Assembly (NCBI RefSeq): GCF_003934165.1
Contig: NZ_ML133510.1
Span: 30,810 to 94,809, forward strand
Length of the DNA stretch: 64,000 nt
Direction: 5' to 3'
From: Borborobacter arsenicus
Lineage (GTDB): Bacteria > Pseudomonadota > Alphaproteobacteria > Rhizobiales > Rhizobiaceae
Part shown: piece by piece, positions 1 through 7,804 of the stretch
Numbering within the stretch: position 1 is the first letter of the stretch
Layout of the letters: every line of letters starts with the position of its first letter
The notes under the pieces: generated by a model
The model's input: the letters and a program-made list of their open reading frames with translations, nothing else
Told to the model about the DNA's origin: nothing
Database searches by the model: none
Made by a program: the position numbers and the translations under genes

Positions 1-41
1 TCGAGGAGATTTGGCAGGGGCTGAAGCAATATGTGGAGTAG
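1..41 (+). CDS. 3' end of an upstream gene, probably an ABC transporter ATPase (partial)
   Basis: Only the last 12 codons before a TAG at 39-41 are present. They read EEIWQGLKQYVE in the frame that stops seven bases before the permease start. An I-W-x-x-L ending is common at the C terminus of NitT/TauT-type ABC ATPases, and such ATPases usually lie directly upstream of this type of permease. The ATPase identity is an inference from position and this short tail; nothing else is visible. Confidence 0.45.
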   Translation, partial: EEIWQGLKQYVE

Positions 42-47
42 GACGCG

Positions 48-800
48 ATGACCCTGTTTGGCTACCGCGTGCCGATGATGGCCTCGCTGCTGGTCTGGTG
101 CGTGCTGTGGGAGATCGTGGGGCGGCTCGAACTGATGTTCATCCTGCCGCCCTTCAGCGATGTGCTGGTGGCGGCTGTGGACCTGGTGCAGCTTCCGTCC
201 TGGCAGAGTGCGACGGTGACGACGCTGCGGGCTTTCCTGATCGGCATGTTTCTGGCCATCGTGGTCGGCATCCCGCTCGGCATGCTGATGGGCCGGGTCA
301 AGATCGCCGACGACCTGCTCGGCATGTGGGTCAACATCTTCTCCAGCGCGCCGCTCTCGGCCATCGTGCCGGTGCTGATGATCCTGTTCGGCTTCGGCGA
401 GAACACGATCATCGCCGCTGTGTTCCTTTTCGCCATCTGGATCATCGTGCTCGATACGCGCGCCGGCGTGCGCCATATCTCGCCCTCGCTGATCGAGATG
501 GCGCGTTCCTATGGCGCCTCGCAACCGGCGCTCTATGGCAAGATCATCGTCTGGGCGGCCTTGCCCGAAATCCTCGCCGGTATAAGGCTGGGGCTCATCA
601 GGGGCGTCAAGGGCGTGGTCATTGGCCAGTTGCTGGTGGCGATCGTCGGCTATGGCGCGCTGTTCGAGACGTTTTCGCGCAATTTCCGCATGCCCCAGTT
701 CTGGGCGCTGACCATCATTCTGTTCGCCTTCGCGCTCGTGGTCTCGGCACTGATCGAGCGGGCCGAGGCGAAAGTCGAATTCTATGCAGGAGTAAGATAA
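48..800 (+). CDS. ABC transporter permease, NitT/TauT (SsuC/TauC) type
   Basis: A 250-residue inner membrane protein that would form the channel of an import ABC transporter. It is hydrophobic throughout with about six membrane segments, the first at residues 8-28. The cytoplasmic loop around residues 146-183 has the EMARSYGAS...PEILAGIRLG pattern, which is the EAA-like loop contacting the ATPase. Length and pattern fit the SsuC/TauC/nitrate-type permeases (BPD_transp_1 fold). The ATG lies seven bases after the stop of the preceding gene and its TAA overlaps the next ATG (TAATG), so it sits in a tight operon with an FAH hydrolase and a CoA ligase. The substrate cannot be read from the sequence; the neighbours suggest an organic acid or aromatic-derived compound rather than sulfonate. 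The substrate-binding protein must lie outside the window. Confidence 0.9.
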   Translation: MTLFGYRVPMMASLLVWCVLWEIVGRLELMFILPPFSDVLVAAVDLVQLPSWQSATVTTLRAFLIGMFLAIVVGIPLGMLMGRVKIADDLLGMWVNIFSSAPLSAIVPVLMILFGFGENTIIAAVFLFAIWIIVLDTRAGVRHISPSLIEMARSYGASQPALYGKIIVWAALPEILAGIRLGLIRGVKGVVIGQLLVAIVGYGALFETFSRNFRMPQFWALTIILFAFALVVSALIERAEAKVEFYAGVR

Positions 801-1504
801 TGAATATCCAGGATGCGGCCTCCAACTATGTGATCAAACCGCCCGCGATCGCCGCGCTGCCGGTTGCCGGTTCGGACCGGCAGTTTCCGGTCCACCGGGT
901 CTATTGCGTCGGCCGCAACTATGCCGCGCATGCGGTGGAGATGGGACACGACCCCGACAAGGAACCGCCCTTCTTCTTCCAGAAGAATCCCGACAATCTC
1001 GATACCAGCGGACAGTTCCCCTATCCGCCGGCCTCCAATGATGTGCATCATGAGATCGAGATGCTGGTGGCGCTGAAAGGCGGCGGCAGGGACATCCCGT
1101 TGGAGAAAGCGCTCGACTGCGTCTACGGCTATGGCGTTGCCCTCGACATGACAAGGCGCGACCTGCAGGGCAAGGCCAAGGAGATGGGCCGGCCGTGGGA
1201 AGTGGGCAAGGCCTTCGAGGCATCCGCGCCCTGCGGTGCGCTGGTGCCGGCCGAAAAGATCGGCCATCCGAACCAGGGTGCCGTCTGGCTCGACGTCAAT
1301 GGCGAACGCAAGCAGACCGGCGATCTCAACCAGATGATCTGGAAGGTGCCGGAGATGATCAGCTATCTGTCCGGCCTGTTCACGCTGATGCCGGGCGATG
1401 TCATCCTGTCGGGAACGCCTTCAGGCGTCGGCGCGGTCAATCGCGGCGACGTGCTGCGCGGCCATGTCGAAGGGATCGGCGAGATCGAGGTCCGTGTTGT
1501 CTGA
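800..1504 (+). CDS. fumarylacetoacetate hydrolase (FAH) family protein, fumarylpyruvate hydrolase-like
   Basis: A 234-residue cytoplasmic enzyme of the FAH superfamily, which cleaves C-C bonds in fumarylacetoacetate-like or fumarylpyruvate-like diketo acids. The family core is present: VYCVGRNYAAH at 34-44, metal-binding E85 and E87 in HHEIE, D116 in ALDMTRRD, K137 in WEVGKAFE and SGTPSGVG at 204-211. The short length and the PPFFFQKNPDNL segment at 56-67 fit the NagK/YcgM-like short branch better than full-length FAH. The ATG at 800 overlaps the permease stop by one base. The same frame stays open upstream to base 11, but that is antisense-free shadow over the permease and encodes nothing recognisable. 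The true substrate is unknown; fumarylpyruvate, maleylpyruvate or oxaloacetate chemistry are all possible. Confidence 0.88.
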   Translation: MNIQDAASNYVIKPPAIAALPVAGSDRQFPVHRVYCVGRNYAAHAVEMGHDPDKEPPFFFQKNPDNLDTSGQFPYPPASNDVHHEIEMLVALKGGGRDIPLEKALDCVYGYGVALDMTRRDLQGKAKEMGRPWEVGKAFEASAPCGALVPAEKIGHPNQGAVWLDVNGERKQTGDLNQMIWKVPEMISYLSGLFTLMPGDVILSGTPSGVGAVNRGDVLRGHVEGIGEIEVRVV

Positions 1505-3014
1505 GCAGGGATCGATCATCGAGCGGCTGGTGCGCGGACAGCACGACGCCCCCGCGATTCTTGCGCCGGAACGAAGCGCGCTGACGCATGGCGGCCTGCG
1601 CCGATTGATGGCGGATGCTGCCGGCCAGTTGCATGCGCGCGGGATAGGGCGGGGCGATCGCGTCGCCATCGTGCTGCCCAACGGGCCGGAAATGGCGACG
1701 GCTTTCCTGAGCGTTGCCGCCGCCGCCACCACCGCGCCGCTCAACCCCGCCTATCGTGCCGAGGAACTCGACTTCTACCTGACCGATATCGGCGCCAAGG
1801 CGATCCTTGTCGCGGAAGACGAAACCGGCCCGGCCGTCAGCGTTGCCGAGCGGCTCGGGATCGGCGTGCTGCGGCTGGTGGCGCTGCATGACGCGCCGGC
1901 GGGCAGCTTCCGGATAGAAAGCGAGGCGGGGGTGCCGGCGGCATCCGATCTGGCGCAGGTGGAGGATGCAGCGCTTTTGCTGCACACATCGGGCACCACA
2001 TCGCGGCCCAAGCTGGTGCCGCTGCGCCACGCCAATCTGGCGGCGTCGGCCGCCCATATCGGCGCGACGCTGAAGCTTGGCGAGGCGGATCGCTGCCTCA
2101 ACATCATGCCGCTTTTCCATATTCACGGGCTGGTCGCGGCGGTGCTGTCCTCGCTTGCCGCCGGCGCCAGCGTGTTCTGCACGCCGGGCTTCAATGCACT
2201 GAAATTCTTCCAATGGCTGAGCGAGGCGCGGCCGAGCTGGTACACGGCGGTGCCGACCATGCACCAGGCGATACTGGCAAGGGCGGCGCGCAATGGCGAA
2301 ACGGTGACGGAAGCGCAATTGCGCTTCATCCGCTCCTCATCCGCCTCGTTGCCGGCGCAGGTGATGGCGGAACTGGAGGCGACCTTCCGCTGCCCGGTGA
2401 TCGAGGCCTACGGCATGACCGAGGCGGCGCACCAGATGGCTTCGAACCAGTTGCCGCCGGGCAAGCGCAAGCCGGGCAGCGTCGGCCCGGCAGCCGGACC
2501 GGAGATTGCCGTGATGGCGGCGGACGGACGGCTGCTCGGACCGGGCGAGACCGGCGAGGTGGTGATCCGCGGCCCCAACGTCACCGCCGGCTACGAGAAA
2601 AACCCCGATGCCAATCTTGCCGCCTTCGCCCATGGCTGGTTTCATACCGGCGACCAGGGCGTGCTCGATGACGACCGCTATCTGCGCGTAACCGGCCGGC
2701 TCAAGGAGATCATCAATCGCGGCGGCGAGAAAATCTCGCCTCTGGAAGTGGACGAGGTGCTGATGGATCATCCCGCTGTCGCACAAGTGGTCACCTTCGC
2801 TATGCCGCATGACAAGCTTGGCGAGGAGGTGGCGGCGGCGATCGTGCTGCGCGAAGGCAGCGTGGCCGGCGAAAGCGAAATCCGCGATTTCGCTTCCGGC
2901 CGTCTCGCCGATTTCAAGGTGCCGCGCCGTATCGTGATCCTCGAGGAAATCCCGAAAGGCGCTACCGGCAAGCTGCAGCGGATCGGCCTTGCGGCCAAGC
3001 TCGGGCTTGGCTGA
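1497..3014 (+). CDS. acyl-CoA synthetase (AMP-forming), oxalate-CoA ligase (AAE3/Pcs60)-like
   Basis: A 505-residue member of the ANL adenylate-forming superfamily that would activate a carboxylic acid to its CoA thioester via an acyl-adenylate. The ATP loop HTSGTTSRPK is at 163-172. It is followed by an LPLFH-like motif (MPLFHIHGL), WYTAVPTMHQ, RFIRSSSASL and EAYGMTEAAHQM; the catalytic lysine is K492 in PKGATGKLQR. The TTSRPK loop, FHIHGL and WYTAVPT combination is how plant AAE3 and yeast Pcs60 oxalyl-CoA synthetases read, so oxalate or another short diacid is a reasonable candidate substrate (inference). The start is ambiguous: TTG 1497 sits six bases after GAGG (1487-1490), while GTG 1494 is only three away. 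Either way it overlaps the FAH stop, implying coupling. Confidence 0.88.
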   Translation: MSEQGSIIERLVRGQHDAPAILAPERSALTHGGLRRLMADAAGQLHARGIGRGDRVAIVLPNGPEMATAFLSVAAAATTAPLNPAYRAEELDFYLTDIGAKAILVAEDETGPAVSVAERLGIGVLRLVALHDAPAGSFRIESEAGVPAASDLAQVEDAALLLHTSGTTSRPKLVPLRHANLAASAAHIGATLKLGEADRCLNIMPLFHIHGLVAAVLSSLAAGASVFCTPGFNALKFFQWLSEARPSWYTAVPTMHQAILARAARNGETVTEAQLRFIRSSSASLPAQVMAELEATFRCPVIEAYGMTEAAHQMASNQLPPGKRKPGSVGPAAGPEIAVMAADGRLLGPGETGEVVIRGPNVTAGYEKNPDANLAAFAHGWFHTGDQGVLDDDRYLRVTGRLKEIINRGGEKISPLEVDEVLMDHPAVAQVVTFAMPHDKLGEEVAAAIVLREGSVAGESEIRDFASGRLADFKVPRRIVILEEIPKGATGKLQRIGLAAKLGLG

Positions 3015-4012
3015 TGCGTATAGCAGTATTCGGTGCGGGGGCGATCGGCGGCTATCTGGCGGCAAAGCTTGCCGGTGCCGGCCGGGTCGAGCTGTCGATC
3101 GTGGCGCGTGGCGCACATCTTGAAGCCATCCGCAAGGATGGGCTGCGGCTCATCGAGGATGGGCAGGAGAGCGCTCATCCGGTGAGGGCTGCAGCCGACG
3201 CAGGCGAATTGGGCGTGCAGGACTATGTCGTGCTGGCGCTGAAGGCGCATTCGCTAGGGCGCGCGCTTGACCAGATCACGCCGCTGCTCGGGGCCCAGAC
3301 TGCCGTGGTGACCATGCAGAACGGCGTGCCCTGGTGGTATTTCTACAAGTCCGGCGAGGCATTGGAGGGGACCCGGATCGCCGCCGTCGATCCGGATGGA
3401 GCGATCTGGGATCGGCTCGACCCCGAGCGGGTGATCGGATCGGTGGTCTATCCGGCGGTCGAGGTCGATGCGCCGGGCTTGATCCGCCATGTCGATGGCA
3501 GGCGCTTTTCGCTGGGCGAGCCATCCGGCGACAAGAGCGAAAGGGTCAGGCTTTTGGCCGAGGAACTGATCGCGGCCGGGCTGCAGGCGCCGGTGCGCGA
3601 CGACATACGCGCCGAGATATGGGTCAAGCTCTGGGGCAATCTCTGCTTCAATCCGATCTCGGCGCTGACCGGCAGCACGCTGGAGGCCATCGTCGCCGAC
3701 GAGGCAACACGAACGCTGGCGCGCAACATGATGTTGGAGGCGCAGGCGATCGGCGAGAAACTCGGCGTGCGCTTTCCGGTCGATGTCGATCGGCGCATCA
3801 GGGGTGCCGGCGCGGTCGGTGCCCACAAGACCTCGATGCTGCAGGACCTGGAGCGGGGGCGGCCGATGGAAGTCGATGCGCTGGTGACGGCGGTGCAGGA
3901 GCTTGGCCGTCTTGCCGGGCAGGAGACGCCGACCATCGATGCGGTGCTGGCGCTGGTGCGCCGCTTAGCAATCGAGCGTGGCTGCTATCCGGGGCAGGCG
4001 TCCGCAAATTGA
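3014..4012 (+). CDS. ketopantoate reductase family oxidoreductase (PanE/ApbA-like)
   Basis: A 332-residue NADP-binding enzyme with an N-terminal Rossmann motif GAGAIGGYLAAKL at residues 7-19 and the C-terminal ApbA helical domain. The segment EIWVKLWGNLCFNPISALT carries the conserved lysine and asparagine of ketopantoate reductases. The ATG overlaps the ligase TGA by one base, so it is the last gene of the operon. In a catabolic operon of this composition, a role in reducing a 2-oxo acid is more likely than pantothenate synthesis; many PanE-like paralogues are not pantothenate enzymes. The specific substrate is not deducible. It ends about 75 bases before the small transcription unit at 4088. 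Confidence 0.87.
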   Translation: MRIAVFGAGAIGGYLAAKLAGAGRVELSIVARGAHLEAIRKDGLRLIEDGQESAHPVRAAADAGELGVQDYVVLALKAHSLGRALDQITPLLGAQTAVVTMQNGVPWWYFYKSGEALEGTRIAAVDPDGAIWDRLDPERVIGSVVYPAVEVDAPGLIRHVDGRRFSLGEPSGDKSERVRLLAEELIAAGLQAPVRDDIRAEIWVKLWGNLCFNPISALTGSTLEAIVADEATRTLARNMMLEAQAIGEKLGVRFPVDVDRRIRGAGAVGAHKTSMLQDLERGRPMEVDALVTAVQELGRLAGQETPTIDAVLALVRRLAIERGCYPGQASAN

Positions 4013-4040
4013 GATCGGCCCTTGCATGTGCCGCCGCAAC

Positions 4041-4055
4041 CCTCCACATTGGAGG
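4041..4055 (+). promoter_or_regulatory. leader hairpin CCTCCA/TGGAGG upstream of the small ORF
   Basis: CCTCCA (4041-4046) and TGGAGG (4050-4055) form a six-base-pair stem with a three-base loop. The CCTCC at 4041-4045 could instead pair with the GGAGG of the ribosome-binding site at 4076-4080. The two pairings are mutually exclusive, so this leader could open or close the ribosome-binding site. The pairings are read directly from the sequence; the switching role is inference. No clear -35/-10 pair was found to say where the transcript starts. Confidence 0.45.
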
Positions 4056-4071
4056 CCGTGTTCAACCAATC

Positions 4072-4086
4072 GAAAGGAGGTGATCC
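4072..4086 (+). promoter_or_regulatory. 15-base perfect anti-16S (extended Shine-Dalgarno) sequence
   Basis: GAAAGGAGGTGATCC is the exact reverse complement of GGATCACCTCCTTTC, the 3' end of 16S rRNA in Rhizobiales. Typical Shine-Dalgarno matches here are four to six bases, so this is extreme. The GGAGG core is seven bases before the ATG at 4088, an ideal spacing. It could give very strong initiation, hold 30S subunits on the leader, or act as a ribosome-titrating RNA; the sequence alone does not decide. Confidence 0.8.
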
Positions 4087-4087
4087 G

Positions 4088-4159
4088 ATGTCGAGTGATT
4101 TCGTTTTCCAGAGCGTGGGCTCCGCGGATTGCCTTTTGGGGGAGCAGCCTCTCCTGTGA
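4088..4159 (+). CDS. small ORF, 23 codons, unknown function
   Basis: An ATG placed ideally behind the extended Shine-Dalgarno sequence opens a 23-codon frame ending in TGA at 4157-4159. The peptide begins MSSDFVFQSVGSADCLL and ends in GEQPLL, with no membrane segment or known domain. It is too short for ordinary gene calling. Support comes from the perfect ribosome-binding site, the leader hairpin and the dedicated terminator 70 bases downstream; nothing else in the segment explains those signals. Whether the peptide or the act of translation matters is unknown. I do not recognise a named family. Confidence 0.55.
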   Translation: MSSDFVFQSVGSADCLLGEQPLL

Positions 4160-4176
4160 AGGCATGATGCGCGGGA

Positions 4177-4192
4177 AGTGACCTAGCAGTCA
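4177..4192 (+). promoter_or_regulatory. hairpin GTGAC/GTCAC after the small ORF
   Basis: GTGAC and GTCAC flank a six-base spacer just downstream of the small ORF. Further on, GGCCGC at 4201-4206 can pair with GCGGCC at 4249-4254, the right arm of the terminator. An alternative fold that disrupts termination is therefore possible. This is a structural reading only; no ligand or regulator is implied. Confidence 0.35.
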
Positions 4193-4228
4193 CTGATAAC
4201 GGCCGCGCACTGGACGAAAGCCACGGAA

Positions 4229-4258
4229 GGCCGCTGTTTTCATGAACAGCGGCCTTTT
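4229..4258 (+). terminator. rho-independent terminator of the small transcription unit
   Basis: A ten-base-pair perfect stem, GGCCGCTGTT (4229-4238) with AACAGCGGCC (4245-4254), has a six-base loop and is followed by TTTT then GTGTTT. It ends the + strand unit just before the convergent VWA gene, whose stop is at 4281. Confidence 0.85.
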
Positions 4259-4280
4259 GTGTTTCAAGCCGTTGCCTTGA

Positions 4281-5639
4281 TTACCGGGTCAGCGCCAGGC
4301 CTTCGATATTGCTGACGATGGTATCGAAGGCAGCCTTGAGCTGCTCGCCTGTGGCGGCTTCGTAATAATGCTTGAATGAAGACGTGTCCGGCGTGGCGCA
4401 GCTCCTCATCACGTCCTTGGCATCGTCTTCTCGCAGGTCGAAGCCGATGGTGAAGACCTCGATGCCGTCCTTGCGCATGGCTTCGCACAGCGCCTTGGCA
4501 TGCGGCATGGAACGGAGCTTGGCTGCGGTGCCATAGACCTGATCGACATTCGCGGCGTCGGCATAGCCGAGATTGAATTCGCCGTCGGTCATCAGGATGG
4601 CGTATTTGCCGACCTTTTTCGGATCTTTCGCCGCCGGCGCCGCCGCTGCGCCGACGACATCGGCCCACTGGCGGGACAGCATGTACCAGCTCCATTGAAT
4701 GCCGATATGGCCTGCGGTGCCGCCCTCGGCGACAAAGCCTCCGATGGTGTCGGTCAGCCTGGCTGCGTCGGCCGTCAGCGGAACCATCACGGATTTCTGC
4801 GAACAGGTCGGCGTCCTGTATTTTTCCGCATAGGCGCCGAGCAGCAGGTCACGATTGACCATGGAGGCCGACGGACCCTCATTGCTGTAGCGATAGTCGC
4901 CCTTGCGCTCGGTGGCGCAATTGTCGGGGCGTGCGGCGGAGACGAGCTTGGGGTCGTTGCTGGAAGGCGCCTGTGTCCGCTCGCTTTTTTTGGTCTCAAC
5001 GAAAACAGCCTTTTCGGCGACAGCCTTGCCGACATTGACCGAGTTCGCATAGGGCACGAGCGCAACGCGCACGCGCGGATTGTTCGGATCGAGATTCTTT
5101 TCCAGGAGCCTGCCGACGGCGCTGGCGGCGGCGGTCTTCAGGTCCTTGATCTTGTCCCCTGCCATAGATCCGGTGATGTCCAGCATCATCGCCACTTCGA
5201 TCTTGCGGTCCGAATAGAGGGCAGCCGAGTCGATGCTGACACGTGGGTCTTTGTCCGTGAAGATCGGAAAGGCAAGTGCCACATTGGCAGAGGCGGTGGC
5301 GCTCACCGTTCTGGTGAGGGGATCGACATCCAGGGTGTCGAGCACGAAGCCATCCTGCACGGAAAACTTCGAATCGCTGTTGGCACGAAGGAATGCCTCG
5401 ACCACGGTGCGGGCATCTTCCACCTTGATGGCGCCGATGGTGAGGTCGCGCGCGGTCGAGGTGACGGCTGCGTCGAGCGCGTTCTGCAGGCTCGACTTGA
5501 CCTGATAGGACTGCGCGACATTGACGCCGAAGCCGACGGCAAGCATCAGCGCTGACGCACACACTGCGGTCAGAATGGCGAAGTTGCCGCTTTTGTCTGC
5601 TGCAAATCGCGAGATTGCGCGAGTCCCGAAATGCTTCAT
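4281..5639 (-). CDS. TadG-like pilus assembly protein with von Willebrand factor A domain
   Basis: A 452-residue membrane-anchored protein. Residues about 11-65 form the TadE/TadG-type N terminus: a charged SGNF segment, one membrane helix at about 19-42, then LQNALDAAVTSTA. A VWA domain follows, with the metal-site motif D154-I-T-G-S-M. It would be an envelope protein linked to Flp/Tad pilus or adhesion functions, as TadG proteins are. The start was set at ATG 5639, which has GGAG six bases upstream; an in-frame ATG at 5651 is possible and the frame stays open further back without a recognisable protein. No other tad/flp genes are in the window, so this is an orphan copy. Two CtrA-like half-site pairs lie upstream. 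Confidence 0.82.
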   Translation of the reverse strand: MKHFGTRAISRFAADKSGNFAILTAVCASALMLAVGFGVNVAQSYQVKSSLQNALDAAVTSTARDLTIGAIKVEDARTVVEAFLRANSDSKFSVQDGFVLDTLDVDPLTRTVSATASANVALAFPIFTDKDPRVSIDSAALYSDRKIEVAMMLDITGSMAGDKIKDLKTAAASAVGRLLEKNLDPNNPRVRVALVPYANSVNVGKAVAEKAVFVETKKSERTQAPSSNDPKLVSAARPDNCATERKGDYRYSNEGPSASMVNRDLLLGAYAEKYRTPTCSQKSVMVPLTADAARLTDTIGGFVAEGGTAGHIGIQWSWYMLSRQWADVVGAAAAPAAKDPKKVGKYAILMTDGEFNLGYADAANVDQVYGTAAKLRSMPHAKALCEAMRKDGIEVFTIGFDLREDDAKDVMRSCATPDTSSFKHYYEAATGEQLKAAFDTIVSNIEGLALTR

Positions 5640-5780
5640 GCCTGTCTCCATCCGCCTTCGCCCGTGGGCCAACTGACAGCGGTGGTGCAGGAATCCTGCC
5701 GGACTACGGCCTGGCAGGGTGTGAAGGCCCTTGTGTCTCATCAACCTGTTGTTTTCATTGTCCTTTCGTCACAAGCTTGG

Positions 5781-5834
5781 TTAAGCGACGGTAAATGTTC
5801 CTTGTCGGCGCGATGGCCGTTAAGACCTGGTTTA
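5781..5834. promoter_or_regulatory. two CtrA-like sites in the gap upstream of the VWA gene
   Basis: TTAA-N7-TAAA lies at 5781-5795 and TTAA-N7-TTTA at 5820-5834. Each matches the alphaproteobacterial CtrA full site TTAA-N7-TTAA at seven of eight positions. They sit 140-195 bases upstream of the VWA start, in the 269-base gap (5640-5908) that otherwise shows no gene. CtrA controls Tad pilus genes in Caulobacter and rhizobia, which makes the placement plausible. AT-rich chance matches are also possible. Confidence 0.35.
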
Positions 5835-5908
5835 CCACACGCCGGGGCTCCCGGCCGCTCGGTCTCCGGGACGTCCTGAAACGGGACAACGCCGTGTGCC
5901 ATAACGGT

Positions 5909-6370
5909 TCAGCCGCACCAACCCTGCCGTTTGCCGCCCGAATAGGGACGGACGAATTGCCGGTCGAGCAGGGTCGTGCCGACCGCCTCGCCGGCCTCGG
6001 TTTCGACATCGGCGAGCACACGGCCGTAATATTTGGCGCCGCCTATGTTGGAAATCGAGACGGTGGCCTCACCGATCATGCCCGAAAGCGCTGCCTGCGC
6101 CCGCAAGGCGGCGGCACGTTCGCCGCGGCAGCGGCTCTTCATTTCCGGCGCGTCGATGCCGCGAATGCGGATATTGATCCTGATCGACTGGCCCGGCCAG
6201 ATATGGGCATCGGCCAGGAACGTATCGCCGTCGATGACCTGGACGACGCTGGCCATGACCGGTCCCTTGAAAGGTTTGCGCGACCTGGCTTCGGCGGATG
6301 GAGCGATGACAAGCGCCGCCGCCAAGAGCGTCGCCAGTCCTGTTGCAATACAGACTCCGTTCAACATCAT
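5909..6370 (-). CDS. thermonuclease-family (SNase-like) exported protein
   Basis: A 153-residue protein with an N-terminal hydrophobic signal sequence (about 1-28, ending near SAEARS). A staphylococcal-nuclease-like OB fold follows. VIDGDTF, the IRGIDAPE motif with its catalytic-type arginine, the GERAA glutamate and KYYGRVLADV are present in family order. It would act in the periplasm or outside the cell on nucleic acid, though many rhizobial members have not been assayed. ATG 6370 and ATG 6367 are consecutive, so either may be used. It is a single gene, with the SDHAF4-like gene about 90 bases away on the same strand. Confidence 0.82.
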   Translation of the reverse strand: MMLNGVCIATGLATLLAAALVIAPSAEARSRKPFKGPVMASVVQVIDGDTFLADAHIWPGQSIRINIRIRGIDAPEMKSRCRGERAAALRAQAALSGMIGEATVSISNIGGAKYYGRVLADVETEAGEAVGTTLLDRQFVRPYSGGKRQGWCG

Positions 6371-6459
6371 GGATAAGGTATTTATTCCTATCTCATGATG
6401 TTTGCAACCGGCGGTTCGCGCCTTGTCGGCTCAACCATTGAGGTTTTGGCGGATCTTAC

Positions 6460-6678
6460 TCAGAAATCGGCGGTGAGGCCCTTGATCTCCCAGTCGCCAT
6501 AGCGCACTGGCTCGAGCCCGCCGCGACCGCTGATTTCGCGAGGGACGGCAGCCTCCAGCTCCAGATAGGCCTTGCGGCGCGCCTCGGCTTCCTGCAACGC
6601 GCGCTGGGCTGCGGCGGACAGGGGTTTGCGAAGCTCCGGCTGCTCCTGTCCGGCTTGTTCGAATTTGCTTTCGGCCAT
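6460..6678 (-). CDS. DUF1674 / succinate dehydrogenase assembly factor 4-like protein
   Basis: A 72-residue soluble protein whose C terminus RGGLEPVRYGDWEIKGLTADF-type ending (GGLEPVRYGDWE, then K-G, closing in DF) is the hallmark of DUF1674. The eukaryotic homologue SDHAF4/Sdh8 protects the flavinated SdhA subunit during complex II assembly. The bacterial role is inferred from that homology. The N-terminal half is charged and helical. The start was set at the ATG whose complement is 6676-6678, preceded by AGGAG; the frame continues upstream without family similarity. It is divergent from htpX. Confidence 0.85.
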   Translation of the reverse strand: MAESKFEQAGQEQPELRKPLSAAAQRALQEAEARRKAYLELEAAVPREISGRGGLEPVRYGDWEIKGLTADF

Positions 6679-6787
6679 GTGGTCTCCTGCGCGCAACTGA
6701 TTGAAACCGGGCGGGTTGTTACCCATCATATAGCGAAACCTGCCGTGCGGATCGAGCCCTCGCTTCGCCGGCCTGATGGAGTGGACG

Positions 6788-7804
6788 ATGAACACCATTC
6801 GCACCGCGATGCTGCTGGCGGCCATGACGGCGCTGTTCATGGGCGTCGGCTATCTGATCGGCGGCTCGGGCGGCATGATGATCGCGTTTCTGATCGCTGC
6901 CGGCATGAATCTGTTCAGCTACTGGAACGCCGACAAGATGGTGCTGCGGATGCATCATGCAGTCGAGGTGGATGAGCGCAACGCGCCCGAATATTACGGG
7001 ATCGTGCGCGACCTTGCCGCGCGCGCCGGCCTGCCGATGCCGAAGGTCTATCTGATCGACAACCCGCAACCCAATGCGTTCGCGACCGGGCGCAACCCGC
7101 AGAATGCGGCGGTCGCGGCCACCACCGGCCTGCTCGACCGGCTGTCCTATGAGGAGGTCGCCGCGGTGATGGCGCATGAACTGGCGCATGTGCAGAACCG
7201 CGACACGCTGACCATGACGATCACCGCTACGCTTGCCGGTGCGATCTCCATGCTCGGCAATTTCGCCTTCTTCTTCGGCGGCAACCGCGACAACAACAAT
7301 CCGCTTGGCATCGTCGGCGTGCTGGTGGCGATGATCGTCGCGCCTTTCGCAGCCATGCTGGTGCAGATGGCGATCAGCCGCACGCGCGAATATTCCGCCG
7401 ACCGGCGCGGCGCCGAAATCTGCGGCAATCCGCTCTGGCTGGCCGCTGCCCTTGACAAGATCGCGCGAAGCGCCGAACGCATCCATAACCCCGACGCGGA
7501 GCGCAACCCGGCGACCGCGCATCTCTTCATCATCAATCCACTTTCCGGCGAGCGCATGGACAATCTGTTTTCGACGCATCCGAACACCGAAAATCGCATC
7601 GCCGCGTTGCAGGATATGGCGCGGCAGGGCGTCGGTGGCGGTGGAGGCGGGCAGGGCATGTCTGCGCCGCATGAGCCGCAACAGCCCCAAGCCGGCGGCC
7701 CTTGGGAAAATGCGGCGAGGCCCGAAGCCGAGGCCAAGCCGGCAAAGCCTCGTCCCGGCCCGTGGGGCCGCAACCCGACCGGGCCGAAGGGCCCATGGTC
7801 GTGA
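6788..7804 (+). CDS. htpX: zinc metalloprotease HtpX (M48B)
   Basis: A 338-residue integral membrane protease that degrades misfolded membrane proteins. Two membrane segments occupy about residues 5-46. The zinc motif HELAH is at 130-134, another membrane pair lies at about 143-195, and the third zinc ligand E201 is in [12 protein letters not shown]. The C-terminal 50 residues are Gly/Pro/Ala-rich (GGGGGQG, then PRPGPWG), a common disordered tail in rhizobial HtpX. ATG 6788 was chosen because GGAG lies six bases upstream; ATG 6776 in the same frame has no such site. The last ten bases overlap the rsmB start, suggesting coupled translation. Confidence 0.93.
   Translation: MNTIRTAMLLAAMTALFMGVGYLIGGSGGMMIAFLIAAGMNLFSYWNADKMVLRMHHAVEVDERNAPEYYGIVRDLAARAGLPMPKVYLIDNPQPNAFATGRNPQNAAVAATTGLLDRLSYEEVAAVMAHELAHVQNRDTLTMTITATLAGAISMLGNFAFFFGGNRDNNNPLGIVGVLVAMIVAPFAAMLVQMAISRTREYSADRRGAEICGNPLWLAAALDKIARSAERIHNPDAERNPATAHLFIINPLSGERMDNLFSTHPNTENRIAALQDMARQGVGGGGGGQGMSAPHEPQQPQAGGPWENAARPEAEAKPAKPRPGPWGRNPTGPKGPWS

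Noticed and set aside
4072-4086. The anti-16S match considered as a fragment of an inverted 16S rRNA gene
   Set aside because: Complementarity stops exactly at 15 bases on both sides, the helix 45 sequence is missing, and its spacing to an ATG is that of a ribosome-binding site.
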